A DNA stretch of 64,000 nucleotides, from contig KV419402.1 of NCBI GenBank assembly GCA_001630475.1, positions 699,691 through 763,690 on the forward strand, given 5' to 3'. Both the position numbers and the translations under genes were made by a program. This stretch comes from Sistotremastrum niveocremeum HHB9708 (lineage: Eukaryota > Basidiomycota > Agaricomycetes > Sistotremastrales > Sistotremastraceae). Positions 47,915-59,387 of this stretch are shown piece by piece. How positions within the stretch are numbered: the first letter of the stretch is position 1; every line of letters starts with the position of its first letter. The notes below the pieces were generated by a model that saw only the letters and a list, made by a program, of their open reading frames with translations, was not told the DNA's origin and did not search any database.

Positions 47915-49618
47915 GATGAAGTTGAATTATAGTCTAGATCTTGAGAGCGAAGGGGTGAAAGCTGATGGATGACTCTGGCAAGGTCAACCGAGAAAGAGGA
48001 GGAGAAAGTGAAGTGACGTCACGTGATCATCTATGGCTTGAAACTGTCGACTCTTCAAGACTTTGGTGAGACGATACCCTCTTCGAGCATAACTAAGAGC
48101 CCTCTGAATATTCGTGTTCACGCCGTTACGTCTGAATGTCCTCGGGCTGCTCGATCCCGTCCTCATGAGAAGATGATTTGACTGCGGGATGTTTTACAGT
48201 TCGCCTGCGCCTGGACGACGTGGACGTTGGCTCGCGTGCCATCCCTTTTAGCCCTGATGATCTTCGGATACGAATGCTAGCTCTAGTCTGTCTGGACCGT
48301 GGCGATTTCTTATTGTGTCTCGACAGGGCGTGCAGTGCTATCCGGCTTTTCTTTCGACATGAAGCCCCCGACCCCGAACCCTTGACGGATCGCGAAGTCA
48401 ATCCGCATCAATGATAAGACATGATGTCTCTACTGCACAGGTTGTGAGACTAGTCGGTCTGCTCATCGGATAATTACCCTCATCGTTGTAGTTGATGGCC
48501 TTCAACTATTCTCGTCTTCGTCGTGGCTCACGGCGATGTCATTCCAGATATGTCAGTTTCAACCAAGTTCAAAGCTCATTATTGTCCAACGCCTCGGCGC
48601 GGCTCCTTTATCAGTACCTGTTTAACGTACTCGAGTATCCACGGGGGTTTATGCCCGATAATCATTCTAGGCGAATATTTCATCTAGGCAACCTCATCTC
48701 TCGATATCTCGCTTCCGAGTACTTGATACCCATGAATCGTTGTGCGCAGCATGCCTGTTTATTCACACATGCGGCGGCCGCCTGGGGGGTGGACGACGCA
48801 GGTTCTCCACGTTTTGATCGACCTCGATCAGGAGTGATGTTGTACAAGATTCAAGTGCCGAGCGCTTGCTGGCCTGCAGTTGCACCCTGTTCGGCGACTT
48901 GAGTCTTCCGCCTTCAAAAAACCCTCAAACCCGTTCATGGTGGTGACCATTCCATGCCTATGCTACAAAATATATGATCAATCTCCGGGCGGATGGTTCT
49001 TGTTCGAATGCACGAACTTTCCACAAGCGCCGCCCAATGTCGTGATATTTTCCCCAATTACACATATTTTTGTACCTGAGTCCGAAAATTTGTTTTGGTG
49101 CAAGATTGTGATCTGGCTTCGTTGATGGCTAAGACAGCTACTATTTCATTAGCACTTATCGATTTATCGTGTCCTCGAGGGATATAGCAAGCAAAGATGT
49201 AATGAAGGTCCGGCTGTCCCCGGTACCACTCATGCTGTTTGTTGTACGTACACCATGATCAATGATCCATCCCTTCCGCCGAATGACTCGCTAGCCATTC
49301 TTGGTAAATTTCGGGCTATCATCCCAGATCGCCAATAATATCCCTCTCCCTCGTGGTTCGCTGATGGTTTGAAATCTCTGACTCAGGGAGTGTCAGCGCA
49401 TCGGCGTCCTTCGGTAGGGCCTATAACGTATCAGAGCCACTCGCGCGCCGACACATTATCTTTCAGCGCCCCTGATGCTCCAAAGCGGATCAGACCGAAG
49501 CATGAATACGCAGCACTATATATAAACAACGAACTCGTCAATATGATCAAGTCTCTGTCGTTCATTCGTTCACTGATATCTGTCAACTATCTTTGTCAAC
49601 TATCTCTGATCTTCGTAA
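47915..49618. other. Intergenic region with an unassigned basic frame and a TATA box
   Basis: A minus-strand frame at 48126-48401 encodes an Arg/Ser/Lys-rich stretch (RRSSGLKGMAREPTSTSSRR) with no ATG at its start and no family match; it may be a small exon or chance. A plus-strand frame at 48492-48902 is equally unsupported. TATATATAAAC lies at 49517-49527, about 95 bases upstream of the beta-lactamase-like gene. Confidence 0.35.
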
Positions 49619-51337
49619 ATGGCGCTTCACGATGATATTCGGGCCTCTATAGATTCCGTTTTGGAAACCAGTGGGCTACCTGGGCTCGTATATGCTGCTG
49701 TAAACAAACACGGAGAAATCGTGTATGAAGGTGCGATGGGCGAACGCTCCGCGAATGAGCCCGACACGAAGGTGAGCTAGTTCACAAAATTCCAATATTC
49801 ACAGTCTGACCCTTAAAACAATTCAGATGACCGTCGATACCAATTTTTGGGTTGCGAGCTTTACCAAACTCGTAACAACGATCGCCTGTCTCCAACTGAT
49901 CGAACAAGGAAAAGTGTCTCTGACCGACATTGTTGATCCGATCCTTCCAGAAGTTGCAGAATTGCAAATTTTAGAAGGTTCTAAAGGGAACTGGACTTTC
50001 CGTAAACCGAAAACCAAGATAACGGTCAAGATGCTCCTCAATCACACGGCTGGCCTTCGTTATAAGGTGCGATTTGTGGTTAGGTTCTTGTTCGAGATAA
50101 ACTCTGAAAGCAATCCAGGAATTCACCAAGCTGATTCACGAGTGGACTGTGGAGACTTCTCATCCCACCGAATGGGAAGGCGGGATTGAGGGCATCAGCT
50201 TACCATTGGTTGCAGAACCTGGTGAAACCTGGGGATATGGATCAGGTATTGCAGACGTTTTTCATCAGACAACCAACCATATTCATGTAATTGTAGCCGT
50301 GGACTGGATTGGAGTCCTCGTAGAGAGGGTGTCCGGGCTGAAGCTCAATGAGTATTTCCGCCAGCAGTGCGTCAAATCACCTTTTGAACCACATTGAATC
50401 TCACTTCATCGTAGTATTTTTTAGCCTCTCGGCATTAAAAATACGTTCTTTGGAGGGGACGCTCCCAGTGACCCCCCACCTAGAGCAGGAGGATATGCTC
50501 GAGGTCCTGATGGCAAACTCAATACATTCGGTGTGTCTCAATCCTCGCCAAATTTATGTACCTTGTGTTCATTTTCTTCTCAGAACTACAAGGCACAGTC
50601 CCTCTTCTAGAATCGAACACCTTCCACGCCGGCGGAGCCGGCCTAATCTCCAACGCTTCCGATTTCCTGAAGATCCTGGCATGTCTCTTGAATGAAGGCG
50701 TTGGCACTACAGGGTTAGAATACTGACATCAGAGACCGTCGCGTTGATGTTCCAAGATTCCATTCCACCCTCCTTGATTGAATCATTACACAATCCCACT
50801 CCAGAGACTGAGCCGGGCTTGAGAGATGTAGTCGGCCCGGAGTAAGTGTTGCCTTTTTTTTTCTTTTATTGATTGTCCCGCGTTTGCTAACGGAGAGTGA
50901 TACCAGCATTGCGAAAGGGTGGGGACTGTCATTTATGATAACTAAGGTATGTTTCTCCGTCTCATTCCCCGTGGGTTATGAGTAATTTTTGTAATCAGGA
51001 TCCTCTGCCAACCGGAAGAGGAGCTGGATCAGCATGGTGGACTGGGATTGCGAGCTGCTATTATACGTAAGCCCTTGAAGCCTCCAATAGAGTTTATTAG
51101 AACTAATAAATTACACAGTATCGATCCTGCGAATGGAATAGCCACTGTGTGCCTATCTCAAATTTTGCCGATCGGAGGTATGTTTGATATATTTCGATAT
51201 TGCTTCTATTCACAAGGTGTTGATTTCCGTCTCTAGATCCAGCCGTAGTCAATGCTTGGAAAAAGGCAGAGACCGAGCTTTATCGTGGGCTTCAAGTGCG
51301 TTCTGCTGGACCTGATCTTTCGGCTTCCCATTTATAA
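49619..51337 (+). pseudogene. Beta-lactamase-like serine hydrolase (class C type), probably decaying
   Basis: Exons from 49619 encode SGLPGLVYAAVNKHGEIVYE, the SxxK motif in WVASFTKLVTTIACLQLIEQ, HTAGL, and WGYGSAVDWIGVLVERVSGL. The family continues through LGIKNTFFGGDAP, HAGGAGLISNASDFLKILAC, AWWTGIASCYYTIDPANGIA and ends at 51337. Two faults stand out: a TAG at 50422-50424 where relatives have Glu or Lys before PLG, and a one-base frame shift near 50711-50717. Otherwise splice sites and reading are good, and a TATA box is present. Fungal members are esterases or transesterases, not antibiotic resistance enzymes. Sequencing errors could mimic one fault, less easily both. Confidence 0.7.
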
Positions 51338-51411
51338 GTCACGCGTTGCACTACAAGTAACTTTGAATGACACACTATTATCGCTGGCGGTTAATTGAAG
51401 AAATACAGAAA

Positions 51412-52528
51412 TCATGATCGTTTGATAGTGACACTCCAGACGAGCATCGTATTCGGATGTGGAAACCCTCTCAGAGGCAAATTGATCTGAGCCGTCACAT
51501 GGACATTATTTTCCGCCCATTCCTCCCCATAAATTTCTCCAAAAACGCCTTTCCAGAGCTTCGGCCAGCTATCAGGAGAATGTCCATACCGTTTCCGACC
51601 TAAATGGTCATTGATATATCCCTCTTCATGAAGCCCTTGGTGTCGCCCGAAAATAATAGCGTCTGGAAGATCAGAATTGTCGGATTTGGGTGGGATGTGG
51701 ATCAGCCTTGCAAATCGCCACGCTATGGCGTACTGTGTCGACTCGTCGAAGAGGTGGAACAAAGCTCCTGCATATAGATAATCGAGCTTGCCTTTGAGGC
51801 CTTCGAGTGAAAGGGTTTCGGGCAATGTCTTGCCCTCTGGATTTACGGCTGGTTCACGAGATACATCGAGTATATCGTCGGTGAAAAATATGATAGGCGT
51901 TGGTTTGGTCGACTGGGGGCCGTCTTGGTAGAATTCGTATCCGAGTTTGATGAATCCATCTCTAAGGTCGCCACCCAAGAGGTTGCCGGCGGATGTGGGA
52001 AATCCGTCCATGATCAGCTTCCGTAAATCGGAGCCCACTTGAACGGTATATTTCAGAGATGAGAGATTATATTGGTAGAGAAGACTTACTGCAACACCCC
52101 AAGTCTAGGAATACTGGAGGCGACTTAGCCGATTTTGCCGCCGCAAGGAGTTGTGGGTAAACAGGAACTTGACTCATGAAGAGGTATACGAAATGAAATC
52201 CATGTATGCATGGGTAAGCGAAGAGCTCGCTGTGGCACCATTCGAATCAAACAGCTCCACATCATCCGTTATTACTCACTATGATCTATGTGGAGCTTCA
52301 TTAAATCATTGTAGATCTCCAATATTCGGAACTTAGGACGTACTCTTTCTGAAACTTCAATACTTTCTCCTTCAGCGCTTCGTCATTTCCTGCCGTAGAA
52401 TCGCCTAAAGCCCAATGCAAGAAGTCCAACTCCTCTTGGCCTGGATTGAACAAGGCAGGATTGAGAGCAGGAGGATTAATTGGGTAGGTCTGTGATTCTC
52501 GTGTGATCTGCTCTTCCGTGGAGGACAT
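51412..52528 (-). CDS. Class I SAM-dependent methyltransferase-like, tandem copy 1
   Basis: Exons 52344-52528, 52090-52229 and 51412-52037 give 316 codons plus stop. Motif I is FLDLGCCMGSDLRKLIMDG, followed by LGGDLRDGFIKLGYEFYQDG and a strand IFFTDDILDV. YLYAGALFHLFDESTQ fits the motif IV to V region. The N-terminal PALNPALFNPGQEELDFLHW block is shared with copy 2. Exon 2 has the same length (140 bp) and phase as in copy 2. Likely methylates a small molecule. Such fungal enzymes often sit in secondary metabolite clusters, but no synthase is next to it here. Confidence 0.82.
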
Positions 52529-52752
52529 GGCTTCACGCAGTCAGAGAGCGGAGTCGTCAAAGGTGATGTGGGAGCGATCCATATGCATGTGCATGCGCAT
52601 CGAAGAGTGTGAATGGCGCAAGACGGCATCTATCGGCACGAGATCTTATCTTATCGGCCGGCTGAATTTTGATCCGAGCACAGCAGTGCCACAGAGGAAC
52701 AGAAGGAACCAAAGAACCACAGATACGGTGGACTAGCGTCATACGATTGCAA

Positions 52753-53911
52753 TCATGTTCCTCCCACAAAGAGCGGCACATCCGACCCATCTCTCTTCCA
52801 TACTATCCCATTTTCCCGATATGACCTCTTTATCCTGACACTCCAGAACAGCATCTTCACCTTCGTATTGATACGCTGCATGACCGCATTCGCTTGGATG
52901 TTTTCCTCGACCCATTCGTGTCCGTAAAGCTCGGTGTAGATGCTCTTCCACAAGCTAACCCAACTCGTCGGAGAATGTCCATATCGTTGACCCCACCTCC
53001 CTCCAACGAAATGCCCACTTATATATCCTTCTTCATCAAGACCCGCGTGTCTCCCGAAGATAATAGCATCGGGTAGCTGTCCAGATGAGTCGGATGGCAT
53101 TTGGATAAGCCTCGCGAGCCGGAAAGCAAGATCTCTTTGAGTGGGTTCGTCAAAGAGGTGGAATAGGGCGCCTGCGTAGACAAAGTCGAGTTTTCCTTTG
53201 ACGCCGTCGAGTGTGAGATTTTGAGGAAGATCTCTTCCGTGTTCGGTTGCTTCAGTAGGAGGCGCGATGGACATCTTGAAAATGTCGCCTGTGAAGAAGC
53301 GAATTGGTGTGGGGTGTGTAGATTCTGGCCCGTCTTGATATAACTTGTATCCGAGATCAATGAATCGTTGCTCGAGATCGCAAGCGAGTATCTGTCCGCC
53401 TGATTTGTTATACCCATCTCTGATCAGGTTGCGTGCATCCGTGCCCACTTTCATGGTTGAGTTAAAAAGACAGCATGCATGAGAAAGTTGCAGACTTACT
53501 CAGGCATCCCAAATCCAGTAAGATAGGCGGAAATGGGTACTTGTTGGCAAGATCGAGTAGCTCGTTATAAACCGAATTTTCCCTCATGTAGAGGCAGGTG
53601 TAATGGAAGGCATGGATGCATGGATAGGGAAGGACCTCGCTAGCGTTTCGCAGTATGAGCTTTCGCCACGAAGTATGGTTCGAAGATACACACTATGCCC
53701 TGTGGTCATGAACTTCAGCTTCGCTCGACGTCGACGCTGGTACTCACTCTTTGCCTATCTGAAACACCCTTGATTTGACAGTCTCATCATCCGGACTGAT
53801 AGCCCAGCGTAAGAAACGCCGTTCTTGATCTGTAGGATTGAATAGTGAAGGGTGTAGAGGCGGAAGCTCGAAAGGATTTCCTGTGCCACTTTCAACTTCG
53901 TTGGTCGACAT
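52753..53911 (-). CDS. Class I SAM-dependent methyltransferase-like, tandem copy 2
   Basis: Exons 53748-53911, 53500-53639 and 52753-53447 give 332 codons plus stop. Motif I reads LLDLGCLMGTDARNLIRDGY, then LACDLEQRFIDLGYKLYQDG, RFFTGDIFKMS and FVYAGALFHLFDEPTQ, all paralleling copy 1. The ending extends past the shared WSVRIKRS to FVGGT. Same strand as copy 1, with 224 bases between them. The first intron is longer than in copy 1 and its acceptor was chosen by matching DE(V/L)...YPCIHxFH in both. Substrate unknown. Confidence 0.82.
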
Positions 53912-54365
53912 GTTAAGTTCGTGTCAAGGACGGCAATGGGTCTGATCCCAGAAAGCGTTCATCTTATGGACGGCAGTAAAATGTCCCACGTAGTCAACTC
54001 AAGAGCATTCCCACCTCCCTCGTCTAGCCTGGGGGGTTGGACCGATAGGGGGAGAACTTTTCAGCCGTTCAGCAGCAACTCAATCACAACTCATCGCAGC
54101 CACTCAAGGCTTCTCGACGATACTCAGAGACTTGCGAGTTTCTCAAAACAGCTAGAGACAGAACAGCAGGAGAAGGCAGCGAGAGGAGTATAATCATGGA
54201 GAAACAAGCCATGTATTAGGTAAGCGAAACAAAAATATCGATACAGTTGGTCGTGATTCAAATTAGATCGTGGGGTATCGTTTCTCTAACAGAGGCTATC
54301 GTGATGAGAGAGACATGAATGAACAAGATGGGATGGAGGAAGGGGAAGAATCATGTCAGATCCAA
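53912..54365. other. Intergenic region between methyltransferase 2 and the Cys-rich gene
   Basis: About 450 bases; the plus-strand frames here have no family match and lie over the methyltransferase promoter and the 3' end of the small gene. Confidence 0.4.
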
Positions 54366-54739
54366 CTAGTAGGTCGCGCCTACTCCGCGTCTGCGGCCCA
54401 TGCCTCCTCCTCTCGTTCGTGTACGGCTTCCGGCACCACAGCAGCGGCAGCACAGAATATCAGCGCTGATCATCGGGTCAGATAGGAGTAGCGTAGAGAG
54501 GTAATGTTAACTCACATCACGTTGAAGATGGTAACAAGAACGGTGGTGATAGCACCAACAATAGCCATGAATACATTGGCGCTGCGATAGAAGTTAGAAA
54601 GAGTTTTCAAGACAAACATTCAGCAAGAACTCACATAGCAGAAATGATGGCTTCAATGCCACGTCCGATAGCTGAGACAACAGAGCCCTGAAGATGACTT
54701 TAGCATTGGGAGAATGCGTTGACTAAAGAAACATACCAT
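54366..54739 (-). CDS. Small Cys-rich membrane protein, 73 residues, four coding exons
   Basis: Coding exons 54737-54739 (ATG only), 54635-54687, 54516-54581 and 54366-54465, separated by introns of 49, 53 and 50 bp, give 73 codons plus stop. The protein starts MGSVVSAIGRGIEAIISAIA, runs through one long hydrophobic span (VFMAIVGAITTVLVTIFNVI), then DILCCRCCG and an Arg/Gly-rich tail ending GVGATY. I recognise the pattern of short fungal proteins with a hydrophobic helix, a CCRCC cluster and a basic tail; their function is unknown. A consensus TATA lies about 95 bases upstream, suggesting strong expression. Confidence 0.85.
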
Positions 54740-54830
54740 TGCGATGATGTTTTGGTAGAAGAAGTAGTGGTGTGAATGTGGGTGTTTTGGATGTTGGAGA
54801 AAGTGAGTTGAGGGGAGTGGTTATATAGGG

Positions 54831-54838
54831 CCCAACCA
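54831..54838 (-). promoter_or_regulatory. TATA box of the small Cys-rich gene
   Basis: CTATATAA on the minus strand, about 95 bases before the start codon at 54739. Confidence 0.55.
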
Positions 54839-55091
54839 GTAGCCGTGAAGTTATGAAAAGCGGTGCCACTTATGACATCATCCGACGCGGATGACGCGGG
54901 AGTTTTGGCGCCCCTTACGCGATGATGTCATGCGCCTGCAGCAACTAGAACACTCCGGAGAGAAGTGGAGGGTCCAATGTGAATTGCAATTAGAGACCGT
55001 CTTGGCTTCTTGACGTCGAAAATCATTAGGGTGGGGTTGGCTCAAAAAAATTGCCACGTAGGGCTGAACCGACGTCGACGGGTCCTGATCG

Positions 55092-58035
55092 TCATAGTAA
55101 ATCCACCCTCGAACGCGTGTCTCTCCTCTTTGACTCTTTGTTCCTGCGAGCATGGCGTAGTAACGACAACATGCCGGTCGGCGTCATGCCTTCCATCCTT
55201 CGAGCTGCTCCCTGAAGTGACTTTTGTGAGAACATCGTCACGCACGCGTCATAAGGCACGTACCATGTTCGCCGGGCGAACCAGCTGTAATCGTTCCCTG
55301 ACCTCGGAGCTTAGGCCTTCCACGGAATCATAGTCGAGGCTCGAATCTATCTCAAGCCTTTCGTCGGCTTCGAATTCTTGGAGATCCGCTGCCTGACGGT
55401 GAAGGAACGGATCATAGCGCGCTGCAACGAGGCGTTAGCGGGAGACAGGGTCGGAAACGAGATGTTCACCTTCGATCTCGGCTCGGCTCAAGATCATTGG
55501 GTCTATGTTAGCAAGTTGTGGGATGGCCTTGAGAAGGTTTTGACAAGATATTTTGCTGTGGCTCAGCATGCTGAAGGCACTATGAAGAGTTTTAACGCGT
55601 CCCACACTTCAAAGGATTGCACCGCTTACCTGCGCATTATGCCATCGCGAGGTACCTGCAAGTCGCATGCAGCCCAGCCCTAGTAAACCGATTCAGCAAC
55701 GATCATCGAGAGGGATCTGATGCCATACTTGAGGACTCAGCACACAATTTTTGAGTAGTTCCCGAGTTTCGTCAAAGGCACCCTTATGAACTGCAAATGT
55801 GTCGAATCTTGTCCTCGAAACCGCACCGACGTCCCAACCTGTGAGAAAGTTAATCAATCGAACGGACAGCACGGTGAAAACGACATGCCGAGTTGGGTTA
55901 GTCTCATATCAGCATTATCACTTCTTAAGGTCATCCGATATTCACTGCGGCTGGTAAACATGCGATCTGTGAATCCAGATTAGAATCTAGGTCAAACATG
56001 GCACAGTGGACGTACAAGGCTCTTCAGCTCCTTTACCGATGAGATCGTCGACCATCACCCCAATAAACGAATCCGCTCGGGTCAATTTAAAGGGCGCTTT
56101 GTGCAGAGCTGATAGTCCAGCATTGATACCAGCCAGTAATCCTTGGCCAGCGGCTTCTTCATATCCCGTGGTACCTACCAAAATATTTGAGACAGGTTGT
56201 ATTGATCTCGGCAGGGCTGGACTGACCATTGATCTGCCCGGCCAGGTAAAGACCCTGCAAATACTGGTTAACGAAAGCCATGGCGGACGACAATGAAGGG
56301 ATCCATACATCAATCTTCTTAGTTTCCAACGTAACTATACGACGGTGAGCCAGGAATAGTGGTAGTGAATGGACTGTTACACACATTTCAATTCCCGTGG
56401 ATCAACAAAGTCATATTCAACACCATAAGCGGGGCGCGCAAGTTCAACTGCCTCCAGACCTGGGATCGTTCTATGAAATAGAATTTGGGCATCCTCCGGT
56501 ATACTGTTTGAGAGGCCGTTGGGATATATGAGGTCTTAACAATATGTGTCAAAATGCTGATAGTATGGGCGCGATGAATGCAGACTAGACTCACCAGAAT
56601 CGTAACCCTCCGGCTCCAGCCAGACGATATGACTTTCTTTCTCTTTGAATCGCAACAATTTACTTTCTAAAGACGGGCAATATCGGGGTCCTGGGAAAGG
56701 AGGCGGCGTGAGATTTAATAAAGCCTTGAGCATACAGACGGTACCTTTGATGGTCTCCCGAATATGAATGCTCCGGTGAAGATTGTCTCGAACAATCTGG
56801 TGTGTAGCGGGGGTGGTCTTAGTTCTATAGCATTTCACTTGATGACCCTGATCGAGTAGTGTTAGGGATGACCCCTCGATCGTCAACGACGCTCTCACGT
56901 ACCGCATTATCTACAGTTCGGTTTAGGTAGCTGAAAGGTAACGGTCGATCATCTCCGGGCTGTTCTTCTAGCCCCTCAAAATTGATCGTGGATTTAAGAA
57001 GCCGAGCTGGGGTGCCGGTCTTCAAGCGACTTAGTCGGAGCCCTGAAGTGCGAAGAGAAGCCGCCAATCCTGTAGTAGCCTTTTCGGAGAAACGTCCTGC
57101 AGGATACGACTCGAGTCCTGGTTGCCCAGTTGAGACTTCACCCTGGCTTTGAATGATCGGAACGAACCGATGTGTATTTCTCCTGAGAGAAATGTGCCCG
57201 TGCATATGATCACTTTCGAGCAAGGGATCACTTCCCCGGTTTCTGAAGAAGAAAAGGTTAGTTCCCTTCGAGGGTCCCGAGAAGAAGGGTGAGATCGTAC
57301 CAAGTTGGACCCCATTTATGCGTTTGGTAGGTCTATCCAATGATTCGGACCCGGAATCATCTGAGTCGTGGTCCATGACGAGATCAAAGACGCTGGCTGA
57401 TCGAACCTCCAGGTTTTGATAATTGAAGATCACTTCCTGCATATACTTCTTATAGAGCTTCCGATCGACTTGAGCTCTGGGTCCCTGATAAAACGAAAGA
57501 TGATTAGCATTGTCAGATACCGAAAAGAAGAGGGTACACACCCAGACTGCGGGACCCTTTGATCGATTCAGCATGTGGAATTGTATGCCCGCTTTGTCTA
57601 CAGGAAATTTGCGGATGATCAGAGGTCAGCTGTTACTGAGAAAAAAGTGACAATACAGACCAGCAATTCTACCCATGACACCATCCAGCGCGTCAACTTC
57701 TCGTACGAGGGTGCCTTTTCCAACTCCCCCAATTGACGGATTGCAAGACAATTCGCCTACTGTGTCGAGACGCTGCGTCAAGAGCAAAGTCCGAGCCCCA
57801 GTTCGCGCCGATGCTGTGGCGGCTTCACATCCAGCGTGACCCCCACCGATTACGCAGACTGCAAAGAATAATGAGGACTGAGTCCAGACTTCAACGAGCG
57901 CTGTATGGGCCAAGACTGCGTACCATCGTAGCCGGAAGAAGCGTGGTGGAGGGAAGATGCGCATCTATACGAGAATTTCTGTGGGTTGTATCGCAGGCAT
58001 CGTGTTGATGCGATGCTCAGACGCGATAGATGCAT
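55092..58035 (-). CDS. MTO1: MTO1/GidA, mitochondrial tRNA wobble-uridine modification enzyme
   Basis: A many-exon gene. After a basic, Ser/Arg-rich leader ([20 protein letters not shown], likely mitochondrial) comes the FAD motif [20 protein letters not shown], then [86 protein letters not shown] and [20 protein letters not shown]. The C-terminal part is spread over short exons: [58 protein letters not shown] and [20 protein letters not shown], stopping at 55092-55094. With MSS1 the family makes cmnm5U at the wobble position of mitochondrial tRNAs. Confidence 0.93.
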
Positions 58036-58376
58036 GTAGCCAGACTCAAGAATTTTTCGTCGTCGTGGTCATCGGGAAGACGCGGACACCGGAAGTGACA
58101 TCTTCCGCATAATATGCATATATTCAGCCTGCGGCGTGGAATGAGCAAGGAAATCCGAGTGAGTGGTCAATGTGAGGGACGATAACAGCAAAGCAATATT
58201 ATATAACAGAATGGATGACATCCAATGAGAGGGGATAAACACCAAGCGACACCATTTAAGAAATTATGTTCCCAAAATTAACTCCCAATGACCAGCCAAC
58301 TGCCCCAGCGGTTGGACTGGGCAACAGCCAATCGGGTTATGACGGTCTAATGCCATGTTTCATAACTCAAACCGAG

Positions 58377-59143
58377 TCAATGAATTTTGCCGATAGAGTC
58401 GATGCGCATCTTCTGGACACGTTGCCGCATGTCCGACCAGATAGCGAAACCGAAAAGTAGTGTTCCTCCCGTATAAAGAAGCTACAAAAAGATAGTTTCG
58501 AAGTGAGTATAATCTCACAAAATATCTTAACAAAGACTCACCCCATCAACCCATCCAGTCCGATATTTCCGACACAAGGACACAGTGTATAAAGCCTCCA
58601 GAACGTGGACGACATAAACGAAGATCCAGATTCCCCACACCACCTTAGGTCCTCCGACCATTCGCCTTAACCAATACCCCAGATGAGATCGACTCTCGGG
58701 GGCGTAGGTCGTATATATCAGGAGGATCAAGAGAGGCGCGAGGTATAGTGCTCGCAGAGGAAATTGGAAGGGCTTGAGTTGAGGCCTAGGGATCATGCCG
58801 AGAGACTCCTCTGCATCCAGTTTCATCCCCAGAAGCCGAGGCTTGACTTCATCGTAACCAGAAAGCGGTGGGTCAAAAGCAACTCTCTTCGTTATCTTCT
58901 CGTCCTTGCCTTTGACTTTGTAAACCAAAGTCATAGCCTAGAGCCATTCAAGACATCTTAAGGAAAGAGCCCTTTGATGACTCGACGAGGACGCACCTTT
59001 TGATCTATTGCAGTCATTTGAGCTGAGGTGACGTGCTCGCTGACACCTCCTTGGTGTCGAACATATGCCACCAGGGTATCTGGGTGGTTGGACATATAGG
59101 TACATAGAAATCCACTTCGCTCTGCGACGGAATCAGAGGCCAT
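58377..59143 (-). CDS. DUF2470 domain fused to a small multipass membrane domain
   Basis: Exons 58997-59143, 58542-58937 and 58377-58481 give 215 codons plus stop. The first half matches the DUF2470 fold (SNHPDTLVAYVRHQ, SAQMTAIDQKAMTLVYKVKG, VAFDPPLSGYDEVKPRLLGM). The second half has three to four hydrophobic segments (RALYLAPLLILLIYTTY, VVWGIWIFVYVVHVLEALYT, LLYTGGTLLFGFAIW), resembling TMEM254-like proteins. DUF2470 occurs as the C-terminal part of HugZ-type haem proteins, so a haem or flavin role is conceivable but not shown. A known fungal architecture of unknown function. Confidence 0.83.
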
Positions 59144-59387
59144 GTCAGTCGTCTGCGCACAGGTACGTCGCGCGACGGCGGAGACAAATCTCTCGAAGGA
59201 GAACCAATTGCCGCCCGACGTTTCCCAGGCTCACTATATGAATGACGCAGCAACGCACAGCCCGAAGTCACTAGGAAAATGGTACACGTAGCTTTACATA
59301 GTGCTAAGATATTCCACTAATGACGTCGCAAACCTGGTGATACAACATGAAAGTCTAAAATGATAGAGACAGCACGAAGAAAATATT

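Noticed and set aside
48126-48401. Arg/Ser-rich minus-strand frame as a nuclear protein gene
   Set aside because: No ATG, no splice context and low complexity; kept only as a remark in the region entry.
55378-55683. A 101-codon plus-strand frame that looked like an independent gene fragment
   Set aside because: It lies antisense to C-terminal MTO1 exons whose spliced product matches the family residue by residue, so it is a shadow.
55987-56313. Apparent truncation of MTO1 after GKGAEEP
   Set aside because: A 54-bp GT...AG intron follows and the next exon continues [12 protein letters not shown]; the C-terminal domain is present down to 55092.
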